Shown here one piece after another: positions 37,190 to 46,650 of a DNA stretch of 64,000 nucleotides; the stretch's first letter is position 1, and each line of letters begins with the position of its first letter. A program made the translations under genes and the position numbers. The DNA comes from Sternotherus odoratus (lineage: Eukaryota; Chordata; Testudines; Kinosternidae). The stretch lies in the NCBI GenBank assembly GCA_032164245.1, contig JAVMKO010000010.1, positions 43,174,848-43,238,847 on the forward strand, given 5' to 3'. The notes under the pieces are model-generated. The model saw only the letters and a program-made list of their open reading frames with translations, did no database searches and was not told the DNA's origin.

Positions 37190-37311
37190 TGTTCTGGAAA
37201 CCTCATTACAAGAGATGTTGACAAATTGGAGGAAGTTCAGAGAACAGCAAACAGAACTGATTAAATGGGCTGGAAGAAAGATGAAAAAGTACTATATATG
37301 CAAAGCATGAC
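37190..37311 (+). mobile_element. CR1-clade LINE fragment at the Harbinger insertion site
   Basis: CTCATTACAAGAGATGTTGACAAATTGGAG is diverged CR1 3' text, cut by the Harbinger insertion at 37312. The CR1-like material near 42165-42260 (GCTTGGCACATTTAAAACTA) may be the other part of the same old copy. Confidence 0.55.
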
Positions 37312-37469
37312 TAAGGGTATGTCTTCACTACAGCAGTAGTTCGATTTCCTTTATTTCGATGTTGTGAACGCGACTGTATACAGTCGATTTTGTGTGTCTT
37401 CACTAGGCACAGCTAAGCACAGCAAGTCGACAGTGTCTGTCCGCAAAACTTTTGCAAGCGTCGACATGA

Positions 37470-37650
37470 CGAGCGTTGCACTCTGGGTACCTATCCCACA
37501 GTTCCCTGATCCCCCAGCAGGCACCACTTCGAGTGCTGCACTATGGGTAGGCATTTCCAAATTTCGCGCCCTTTTTCCGCGCTGCCGACCCCCATTACGA
37601 GCGGTGCACTGTGGGTAGGCATCCCATAATTCGCGCCCTTTCTCCGCGCC
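37470..37650 (+). repeat. Sub-terminal ~60-68-bp repeats of the Harbinger element
   Basis: CGAGCGTTGCACTCTGGGTA (37470), CGAGTGCTGCACTATGGGTA (37530) and CGAGCGGTGCACTGTGGGTA (37598) recur at 60- and 68-bp spacing. The last two are preceded or followed by TTCGCGCCCTTT(C/T)TCCGCG. They lie just upstream of the transposase ATG and could bind transposase or Myb-like protein, or act as promoter; this role is inference. Confidence 0.7.
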
Positions 37651-37675
37651 GTGCTAACGCCATAGCACTGCAAGC

Positions 37676-39022
37676 ATGGAGCCCACTGACACCACGGAAA
37701 CAGTAATGGCCGTTGTGAGGACCTCGATCACGGTTGCTGAGTTCCTGCTGCACCGTCTGCAGAGGAGGAATGCGATCCGGGGAGAACTGCGCTTTCTGGA
37801 ACCCGACGACAGTGAGGAGGAGATGGATGAGGACGTGCACGAGATGGACGAAGACGTGCACAGCGGGGACGACAGGGACACTGACGGTTTTGGAAGTAGG
37901 GCGACTGACAATCTGTCAAATATGGTGGCAATGGGGCAGGCTCATGCCATCGAACGCCGATTCTGGGCCAGGGAAACAAGCACGGACTGGTGGGACCGCA
38001 TAGTGCTGCGGGTCTGGGATGACTCCCAGTGGCTCAGAAACTTCCGCATGCGAAAGGGCACCTTCATGGAACTTTGTGACTTGCTGTCCCCGGCCCTCCG
38101 GCGCAGGAATACCAAAATGAGAGCGGCCCTTACAGTGGAGAAGCGAGTGGCGATAGCCCTCTGGAAGCTTGCAACGCCAGACAGCTACCGGTCAGTGGCG
38201 AATCAGTTTGGGGTGGGTAGGTCTACAGTGGGCTCTGCTGTGATGCAAGTAAGCAGGGCAATCGTCGAACGGCTGCTACACCAGGTTATAAACCTCAGAA
38301 ACCTGCAAGCCACAATAGATGGCTTTGCCGCCATGGGATTCCCTAACTGTGGTGGGGCTATAGATGGGACTCGTATCCCAATCCTGGCACCGGACCACGA
38401 GGCCGCCGAGTACAGAAACCGGAAGGGATATTATTCAATGGTCATGCAAGCAGTGGTTGACCACAAGGGACGTTTCACCGACCTGTACGTGGGGTGGCCG
38501 TGAAAGCTTCATGACGCTCGAGTGTTCAGGAACTCTAGGATTTTTAGACAGCTGCAGCAAGGCACTTTCTTCCCCGACCAGAAAATTTCCGTGGGGGGGG
38601 GGGTCGAAATGCCGATCGTGATCATTGGGGACCCAGCCTACCCCCTAATGCCCTGGCTTATGAAGCCCTACACAGGAGCCCTGGACAGGGGTCAGGAGCT
38701 GTTCAACTACAGGCTGAGCAAGTGCAGAATGGCTGTAGAGTGTGCATTTGGCCGTCTGAAGGGGAGATGGCGTTCCTTACTGATTCGCTCAGACATCCGC
38801 GAGAGAAATATCCCCATTGTTATTGCTGCTTGCTCTGTGCTCCACAATATCTGTGAGAGCAAGGGGGAAACGTTTATGGCGGGCTGGGAGGCAGAGGCAA
38901 ATTTACTTTCTGCTACTTATGAGCAGCCCCACAGCAGGGAAAGTAGAAGAGCACACCGTGAGGCCCTGCGCCTCAGGGATGCCTTGAAAGACAGTTTTAT
39001 GAGTGCCCGAGATGGCGTTTGA
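37676..39022 (+). pseudogene. Harbinger (HARBI1-like) DDE transposase with one in-frame stop
   Basis: The ATG at 37676 (A at -3, G at +4) opens a frame that reaches 448 codons if the TGA at codon 276 (38501-38503) is passed. Residues 43-70 are acidic. Residues ~170-186 (YRSVANQFGVGRSTVG) look like a helix-turn-helix. The catalytic triad is D230 in AIDGTRIPI, D319 in IIGDPAYPL and E355 in AVECAFGRLKGRW, with 35 residues between the last two. The text after the stop (KLHDARVF) is the conserved next block in the same frame, so this is a nonsense change, not a frameshift. A poly(A) signal AATAAA follows at 39117. The protein would cut and paste the element, normally with its Myb-like partner. Confidence 0.9.
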
Positions 39023-39116
39023 GAATCTGCTCCCTTGCTGTGCTCTAAGCCTGCTGCCCTTGAACCCTCTTTCCTTCCCCCCTCCCCATGCTTTCCCTCC
39101 CCATGCTTGCAGAGGA

Positions 39117-39154
39117 AATAAAATCACTGTTTGAAAAATCATGGTTCCTTTATT
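39117..39154. terminator. Convergent poly(A) signals of the two Harbinger genes
   Basis: AATAAA on + at 39117-39122 follows the transposase stop by ~95 bp. On - the reverse complement of TTTATT at 39149-39154 is AATAAA, ~150 bp past the Myb-like stop. The two genes converge and would share a 3' overlap of about 40 bp. Confidence 0.6.
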
Positions 39155-39304
39155 GGTTAATCGGAAATACAAATACAGGGGATCACTGTCCTGGTATCCT
39201 GCAGGGAAACCGGCAGTCGCAGTGGGGGAGGAGCGGACGGGGGGGGGGGGGGGGAAGGGTGGAGAGGAGGGGTGGGCAAGACACAGCAGCTTTTAAAAGT
39301 TTTC

Positions 39305-41431
39305 CTAGAACGTCAGCCTGCTGCTGCTGCTTCTGCTGGCTTGTGGGGTAGAGTGGAGCGGCCCACGGAGCTTGCCCCCCCGTGTTCTCACCCCGCATCT
39401 GGGTGGGGAAGCTATGGGAGTTGGGATGGGGTGGAGGTGGTTACACAGGGGCTGCAGAGGTGGCCTTTGGGCATGCTGCAGCTCCACCAGAGATCGCAGC
39501 ATGTCGCTCTGGTCCTCCATTATGCGGAGGAAAGCATCCATGCGTCTTTCCTCACGCTCTTCCCTCTTTTCTGCAGCGGCTCTCGATCCCTTGCCTCTCT
39601 CTCTCGATCCCTTGCCTCTCTCTCTCGATCCCTCCAGTCCGTCTGGCGGGCTGCCTCAGCGCGCGAGTTCTCCACGAGTTCACTGAACATCTCATCGCGC
39701 GTTCGCGTTTTCTTTTTACGCTTTCTTATCTGCGGTGCACGGCGGGAGGAGGAGGCCGGAGGATTCTGAGATACTTGTTCATCTGTGGGCGAGTGTGGGA
39801 AAATAAAGTTTGAAAGTTATGAGACAGATACATTCAAGGTTAGGAGGCAGATGCAGTCTCGGACGGTACACAATGAGAGTACTATGCCATTTGCAACCTC
39901 AGTATTCAGAGGCCTGATATGATTTCTGTACAAGGTCATGTTCTACACCTAAAAGTGACTGACTAGCTCACAGAAAAGTCAGAGCATCTCAGACACATAT
40001 GCGTGCCTCAGCCCAAGACGGCTTCTGAAATCACCGTGCAGCCGGCCATGGTAAGTTAAAAGTGGCGCTTGCATACTGTAGAGTAACCCCGCCCCCTTCC
40101 CCCCCACCGCGTGGCTGGCTCCCACTGAAACCGCAAACTGCAAAGCAAATGCCAAAAAATCTCTTGCTAAGGGCTAAGGTCTTTTTGGGGCTCTTCAGAC
40201 CGCTTGCGGACTGCTCAGATTCCCTGCTAGCTTCTACCGCTACGGGCTTGGGTGGCGGGGGGTTGGTTCGCGTTGGATCTGAAGCGGAAGCAACCGCTTG
40301 CAGACTGCTCTTGTTCCCTGCTAGCTACCGCTACGGGCGGGGGGGCGGTCAGCGTTCGTGGGGGGGGGGGGGGTGCGGTTGGTCGGTCCCAAGCAGAAAA
40401 GAGTTCTTTGCAGCTGGGAATCTTTATCTCCCTAGTAATTGCTGTCCCTATTTCAAACAGGCAACCATGAATGACATCACTTTGCTGAGAATTTCTCGGA
40501 GAGATAGGGAGCGCATGCTCCTTGACTCCATGCAAAGTCCTGGTCCATACGCCGCAATGCTAGCCTGCACAATGATACCAGACAACTTACTACTTTCGTG
40601 GCGTGGGATGGTCTCCTATCACGGGGGACCATCTAAGGCGGCTCTCCCCAGAAATCTGCTGCGCTGGATTCATCGCTACCTCCTGGATAGCTTCCTTGAA
40701 ATGTCCGCGGAGGACTTATGGTCAATCCCGGAGTATATTGACAAACTCTTTGAGTAGAAATTGACCAGCAATGAAAGCACGATAAGTCCTTAGGGCAAGT
40801 TACTCATTAATAAATGCTTCCTTTACAAAATCACGCGTCATGTAATCACTTAAAAAAGAAACACTTACCCCCCTGGGAGGCTTGGGAGGGTACTGGATCA
40901 AGGGTAACAAACAGCTCCTGGCTCTCTGGGAACACGGGTTCTCCGCTGGGCTCCTGCTGCTCCATGAGATTTTCCTCTTCTTCATGGTCGTCCTCCTCGG
41001 AATCAGTCTCCTCCCTGACGATTATCCCATCGGTGGAGTCCACACAGACCAGCGCGATGGTGGTGCCCCCCCCCCCCCCCCCCCCCCATTATCGCATTTA
41101 GTTCATTGTAGAACCTGCATGTCCGTGGCGCGCCCCCTGATCGTCCGTTTGCCTCCTTGGCTTTCTGGAATGATTGCCGCAGCTCCTTAATTTTCACGCG
41201 GCACTGTGTGGTGTCCCTGTTGTGGCCCCTTTCTAGCATGGCCTTGGAGACTCTTCCATAGGTGTTGGCATTCCGTTTGTTGTTGCGTAGTTCTAACATC
41301 ACGGATTCCTCTCCCCAGATAGCGATGAGATCCAGCACCTCACGAGTGGACCATGCTGGAGCTCTTCTCCTCTGGCTGGTCTCCAGGGTAGATGAGCTCT
41401 GCATGGAGTCTTGTGATGCTGAGCTCTGCAT
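39305..41431 (-). pseudogene. Harbinger Myb/SANT-like partner gene, two exons
   Basis: The second Harbinger protein, which binds DNA and helps bring the transposase to the nucleus and ends. Exon A (41431..40869) starts at an ATG in GCCGCCATGC; upstream the frame has no better ATG. It encodes the trihelix/Myb-like domain (APAWSTREVLDLIAIWGEES through CRFYNELNAIM). A 22-base C-run at 41066-41087 then puts the frame out, and past it an acidic segment (REETDSEEDDHEEEENLMEQ) follows in another frame. The donor is GGGG|GTAAGT (40867-40868). Exon B (39782..39305) has acceptor CCCACAG, is in phase, and encodes a basic/charged coiled region with a tandem DREREAR repeat, then RMDAFLRIMEDQSDMLRSLV. A 1-base shift lies near 39583. 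Confidence 0.78.
40467..40757 (+). CDS. Unrecognised 96-residue third ORF of the Harbinger element
   Basis: I do not recognise this protein. It starts MNDITLLRISRRDRERMLLD and ends SAEDLWSIPEYIDKLFE. The ATG at 40467 has an ACC context (AACCATGA) and lies 6 bp after TTTCAAACAG, a strong splice acceptor with a pyrimidine-rich run. A stop (TAG) at 40755 is followed by AATAAA at 40809-40814. It lies on + within the intron (39783-40868) of the antisense Myb-like gene. The frame is open further upstream (from 40062) through a GC-rich, partly duplicated region, but that part looks non-coding. It contains Trp, Tyr and acidic residues typical of a folded domain. It may be spliced to the transposase transcript or be a separate gene; both are inference. 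Confidence 0.5.
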   Translation: MNDITLLRISRRDRERMLLDSMQSPGPYAAMLACTMIPDNLLLSWRGMVSYHGGPSKAALPRNLLRWIHRYLLDSFLEMSAEDLWSIPEYIDKLFE

Positions 41432-41875
41432 GGCGGCTAGTGCTGCTGATTGCTCTGAATGGCGACTGAACAGTTCAGGTGAGCTGGCCACGCTGACCAA
41501 ACAGGAAATGGTATTCAAATGTTCCCGGGTCTTATCTACCTGGCCAGAGCAGCGAGTTCAGAGTGCAGTGCAGAGTGGTCACAGTGGAGCAGTGAGGCAG
41601 TCCAGAGCGGTCAGAATGGAGCATTGTGGGACAGCCTCTGGAGGCTATTAATGTCGGGTTCCGTCTTCACTAGCCTACAGTCGAGCTTGGAATGTCGAGA
41701 TTAGCCTTATTTCTCTCGTCAGGCAGGAGTTCCAATTTCGATCTTGAGGGCCCTTTACATCGACGTTAAGAGCATGTATGTGAAGACAGATACACGTTTA
41801 ATTCGACCTAACGTCGTTAACATCGAATTAAAGTGGTAGTGAAGACAGGGCCTAAGCAACAACTCATGTGGAAGT

Positions 41876-41998
41876 CGGGTGACCAGATAGCAAGTGTAAA
41901 CAAAATCAGGACGGGGATAGGAGGAATAGGTACATATATAAGAAAAAGCCCCCAAAATCAGGACTGTCCCTATAAAAATCGGGACATCTGGTCACCCT
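41876..41998. mobile_element. Short MITE, relative of 2573-2694
   Basis: GGGTGACCAGATAGCAAGTG to ATCTGGTCACCCT, ~123 bp. It is flanked by ATGTGGAAGT (41866-41875 and 41999-42008), a 9-10-bp direct repeat, only 10 bp from the end of the Harbinger element. It shares most of its sequence (AAAGCCCCCAAAATCAGGAC and so on) with the copy at 2573. Confidence 0.75.
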
Positions 41999-42164
41999 AT
42001 GTGGAAGTAGAAGAGAAGCAATATAGTTACTCAAGAAATATCTGAAGGACGTAAACATCAAGGGCCAGGGTAGATTATAACAAGAGATTAACTAGGAGTG
42101 ATGGGATAGAATATAAACTTATTATCGGGGGGGGGGATGAAGAGAGTAAGATGTGTTAGGATGC

Positions 42165-42260
42165 AGGCCACTCGCAAGAGAAAGCAAAGGAGCCCTATTG
42201 CTTGGCACATTTAAAACTAGACTAGACAAACTGTAGGGGCTAACCTTTCATTTAACCTAG
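42165..42260 (+). mobile_element. CR1-like LINE fragment
   Basis: GCTTGGCACATTTAAAACTA followed by GACTAGACAAACTGTAGG resembles a CR1/L3 3' piece. Short and diverged. Confidence 0.4.
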
Positions 42261-42529
42261 GTGGATAGATTACATTGTGTAACAGGCCTTTTCCATCTCT
42301 GTTTTTTCTTATTCTATTCAACAGGAGAAGCCTCAAACCAGTAATCTTTTGGATCAAAAATAAGATTTTTACATTTTTTTTTCAAATCACAACATATAAA
42401 ACAAAACTTGTCAGAATAAGAAAGTTCCTGCTCTACTTTGCTGCAGTGATTTACAGTGGTTCATTGTGCATTGCATAAAAGCCTTTTCTGAGTTTTAAAT
42501 TTGTTGGTATTTAATTAGCATCCCCTTGT

Positions 42530-44350
42530 TCTGGTATAGTGAGAGAACTTAGGAACACCCAATCCACCCTCTCTGCAACATTCATTTTATAAACTACTAC
42601 ATCCCCTCTTCTTTATTTCTTCCTCTAAACTCAAAATTTTAAGCTGTTTAAATCTCTTCCCATAATAAAGTCTTTCTATGTGGACCACTTATTTTGCTGC
42701 ATCTTTTTTGAAAAAGGGTGACCACAAATGAATAGAGTATTCCATGTGAAAGCATGTTAATTTATGTAATAGCATTCTAATATATTCAGTATTTTTCTCT
42801 TTCTTTATCCAAACTTTTTAAAGGCAACAATTATTTTTTAAAATAAAGCTGCACCAGATTTTTAAACCATAACGACATAAGAAATTTAGAAATGTGCAGT
42901 GTATGACTAATTCAAATTATTCCTTCTAATGTTTACTGCCTTGCTTTTGACATCAATTTCATCTGACATTGTGCTGCTATTCAGTCACGCTGCTTTATGC
43001 TCCTCTAGAGTTCTTGCAGTGTTCACCAGCCTGCACTATCCTAAACAATGGTGTCATTGTCAATTGTTGCCATTACACTTACATTAAAAAGGTACCTCTC
43101 ATAGTTCAGATCCATGGAGTACTCTACTGCTAACTTTTTACCATTTTGAAAATTGACAGTGTATCCCTGTTCTGTTTTCCATCTCTTAATTTCTAATCCA
43201 TGATAGTATTTTACCTCTCTCACACTTTAACTGTGAAGTTCCTTTAATAGTCTTTCAAGGATCCTTGCCAAAAAAAATCTGAATACCTTAAATAAACTAT
43301 ATATGCCAGCTCTCCTTTATTCAATATTTTGATGACATGCTCAAAATAATTTTAATAGATTAGACAGACATGATTTTTTTCACAAAATACAAAGCTACTT
43401 TGTCCCTCTATTTTGATATTTATCTAGGTTTTAACACTAAATTATTGAAAATCAATCAACTAATCTGGCAAAACAGTAGTCAGCGTCTAAATTCAAAGTA
43501 TCATCCCTTGCACTTTCTTTAAGATAGCAAAAGATATACTTACCTCCAGTCCGCCTGTATAGTTATCAATTTTTATTAAATACTGCAAGTTTTTGTAGCC
43601 ACTCCATACTTAAATTCCTTCAGAACTCTTGAGGGAATCCTGTTTCGGATTACTTGTTTTTCTTAAATTTGTAAGTTGATTCCAGTGTCTCCTCTTTTAA
43701 ATCTCAATTTCTTTCAGTACCTCATCTCTCTACCATTCTCTGTGGTGATGGCTGGTGCAAAGAGATCATTTATCTTCCCTAATGGCTTCATTTACTCGCT
43801 GGTAGTCCGGTAGACCCACTAATGGTCTTGAAAATGTCCTGGAACTAATTTTAGATAGATTAGACAAATTTTGAAAAAAAAAGATTTTCTTGCTTATGAC
43901 TCGAAATTCCCCCTTATACCATCTAATAAAAAGCTAGGTAAAGTTGAAATATTTCTGTCCATTAGCTTTACTTGGGCTGGATTTCCATGTTTTAAGGATA
44001 CCAAATAACCACCTATCCCTTTCCACTTAGCCATACTGTTTTTCCTTGCCCTCCTGCTTCCTTATTTTATTCAGAGGTATGCATTCCATCTGCAACTCCA
44101 TTATGGATACAGTTGAGGGGCTATTTAAGTATCACATGATTTTAGTTTCCTCACATTTGATTTTAGTGTTGTTGTTTTTTAAAAATACAAGCTTCCTTTG
44201 TTTTTAATCTCTCTAGTAAATTTCAGTGTCATGATGCTAGTTTGTTACTGTCAACTATTACTACAGGCCCATTAAGCCCAACTACACTATGGTCCCTATT
44301 ATTTATTGGCTCAACTAAAGTTAATTCTTGAATCAATTCCTGCACCTTAC
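42530..44350 (-). mobile_element. Antisense relic of a CR1/L3-type LINE
   Basis: Decayed but collinear text of a long amniote CR1/L3 LINE in antisense: TTTTTTGAAAAAGGGTGACC near 42702, TCATCTGACATTGTGCTGCT near 42960, CTTAATTTCTAATCCATGAT near 43184, CCTTCAGAACTCTTGAGGGA near 43617 and GTTACTGTCAACTATTACTA near 44245. Collinear blocks over 1.8 kb make chance similarity unlikely. It is riddled with substitutions and indels and encodes nothing intact. The family match is from memory of the repeat. Confidence 0.6.
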
Positions 44351-44460
44351 TTGGGACTCAGTTCTATGTTCCAGTACTTGCTGTTCCAAGAAGTAAATAT
44401 TGAAGGTGTCAAGAACTACATATAAAGTAATACATTTATATACACAAGCTACACAATAAC

Positions 44461-44890
44461 AGTGGTTCTCAGCTGGGAGTCCGGAGGCCCACAGGCAGAT
44501 TGCAGGGGGTCTGCCAAGCATGGCCAGCATTAGACTTGCTAGGGCGGAAAGCCCACTGCACAGGACTGCAGCCCCGAGCCCTATCACCCGGGGCTCAAGC
44601 CAAAGCCTGAGCAACTTAGCTTCACGATGCCCCTGTGACGTGAGCTCCTGAGCAGTTGCCCTGCTTGGTACCCCTTAATGCCAGCCATGGCTTTTATCTG
44701 CAAAAAAATAGTTGTGGCACAGCTGGACCATGGAGTTTTTAATAGCATGTTGGAGAGGAAGTCTCAAAGAAAAAGGTGAGCCCTGCACTGTAATACATTT
44801 CAGCATTGTCATTGAGCATGCTCATCCAGAAGGAACACAGCAGATTTTAAATTGGGGGGGGGGGGCACTAGTAGACTTGAAAAAAGAAAA
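44461..44890. mobile_element. Possible hAT-Charlie-like fragment
   Basis: CAGTGGTTCTCAGCTGGGAG matches the common Charlie-type hAT terminus. The matching right end is not seen. A G-run lies near 44857. Confidence 0.4.
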
Positions 44891-45059
44891 CTTGTAAACT
44901 GACCACATTTGATCTAGGATCATGAGACAGAGTGAAAAATGGAAGACTGCATCCTGCCTCATGTTTAAACATGATCATTTTTAAAAAGACACTGCCTCAG
45001 TGTAAACTGTTGCACTGATCAGACAGTAATAAATAGCACTACGAATAAATGATTCTAGA

Positions 45060-45205
45060 GAAATTAAAGGATCTCAAAGTGCTTTACAAATTTTAATTCA
45101 TTAACATTCCTAATAACACTTGCTGTTATTCCCATTTTACGGATAGGAAAACTGAGGCACTGAAAGGATGGGAGACTTGTGCATGGTGATACAGCAATAA
45201 CTCTT
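45060..45205 (+). repeat. Old MIR/L2-type amniote repeat
   Basis: GATCTCAAAGTGCTTTACAA, then TTATTCCCATTTTACGGATA and AACTGAGGCACTGAAAGGAT are the typical conserved text of this repeat class. Confidence 0.7.
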
Positions 45206-46234
45206 CATCTTCAAAGAATTTGTATTTAATCTGAAACAATTGCACTGTTAGCAAGTGCAAAAAAATACATATATGTTACACATAATATGTATGCCCTTAT
45301 GTTCCATTGATTTGGATTGATTAGTGTAGGAAGACTGTCACACGATCATATATAATTAAACAAGTTAAGATTGCTAGGCTCCATTTTAATTTTCATCCCC
45401 AAGACAACAAAATAGAAGTTGTGAGCAACCTGTAATGTTAATGAGTTTACCAACTATATTACCAAAACTGAGGATCGTGTTTGGATGGAGGGACTGTCTT
45501 GTCTCTGGAAAGAGACAAGATAGGGAATACACACCTCAGGGTAAGGAATTCCAAATCCCTCCCCTCCTTTTACTTTGGGCTTGAGTGTTTCATAATTTTA
45601 CACCACTTTGTCCAAAACATTTGCCACTATCTATTAGAAGTAAATTACGAAATGTTTACTGTAAACATTATTAAATGAAGTTCATGGTTTGTAAATTCTG
45701 GCAGTATTTTGCATTAGTTATGCATTCACAGGTTCAGTGTTTATATTTCCTTATCAGAACATGTTAAGCAAAGAAACCTCCAGATTCATTTCTGAAATAG
45801 CCCGCTGGAGGAGTTTATCAAAATTCTGCAGTTTGCAAGGGGACGGAAGGAAGAGAGAACACTACAGCTTATACTGTAGTTTTCCACAGATTTCCATTGG
45901 GATGTGGTTTACCACTTGCACTTCCAAGTACAATTTAAATATGTGTATGGAAACTAGAGTTTAGGACTCTGGCTTGTCTCTTGCTCTTGTACCAAGTGGA
46001 GCAGCAGATGGAGCAGTGGGAAGAGCACATGGCTCTTCAGTAAACCCTCCCACCAACCCAAGAGTTTTGGAGAGGGAGTTATCCAAGCATGGAGCTGAGG
46101 TAGGGAGGACAACAAAACCTCTGAAGTGGAGGTCTCATTACTACTTTATCTTTTGGGGGCTTTAAGAGGCTATGAAATTTTCAAAGATAACTTAAGCCTA
46201 GGAAAGCAAACACTCCTTCCTATGAAGCTGCACA
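45206..46234. other. Intronic sequence, nothing recognised
   Basis: No gene or classified repeat seen. Confidence 0.45.
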
Positions 46235-46650
46235 GAAGTACACATGACTTATGAGAGAGGCTGCGGGAACTGGGATTGTTTAGCATGCAGAAGAGAAGAA
46301 TGAGAGGGGATTTGATAGCTGCTTTCAACTACCTGAAAGGGGGTTCCAAAGAGGATGGATCTAGACTGTTCTCAGTGGTACCAGATGACAGAACAAGGAA
46401 TAGTGGTCTCAAGATGCAGCGGGGGAGGTTTAGGTTGGATATTAGGAAAGAGTTTTTCACTAGGAGGGTGGTGAAGCACTGAAATGGGTTACCTACAGAG
46501 GGGGTGGGGTCTCCTTCCTTAGAGGTTTTTGAGGTCAGGCTTGACAAAGCCCTGGCTGGGATGATTTAGTTGGGGATTGGTCCTGCTTTGAGCTGGGGAT
46601 TGGACTTGATGACCTCCTGAGATTCCTTCTAACCCTGATATTCTATGAAG
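46235..46650 (+). mobile_element. CR1-clade LINE 3' end
   Basis: ACATGACTTATGAGAGAGGC at the start, GATTTGATAGCTGCTTTCAA, GGTTGGATATTAGGAAAGAG and ACAAAGCCCTGGCTGGGATG, ending TGATATTCTATGAA. It is 5'-truncated and closely similar to the copy at 4165-4980. The open frames in it are LINE tail, not genes. Confidence 0.88.

Larger units (their letters stand above)
37315..41852 (+). mobile_element. PIF/Harbinger DNA transposon, 4.5 kb, with 3-bp TSD
   Basis: The ends GGGTATGTCTTCACTAC and GTAGTGAAGACAGGGCC are inverted and flanked by TAA on both sides (37312-37314 and 41853-41855), as expected for this superfamily. It holds a DDE transposase on +, a Myb/SANT-like protein in two exons on -, and a third small ORF on + inside the intron of the Myb-like gene. 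Sub-terminal tandem repeats lie at 37470-37640. The reading frames carry few lesions, so the insertion is relatively recent. Confidence 0.93.

Noticed and set aside
39272..39813. Open frames on + after the transposase
   Set aside because: They are antisense to exon B of the Myb-like gene, whose splice sites and phase fit.
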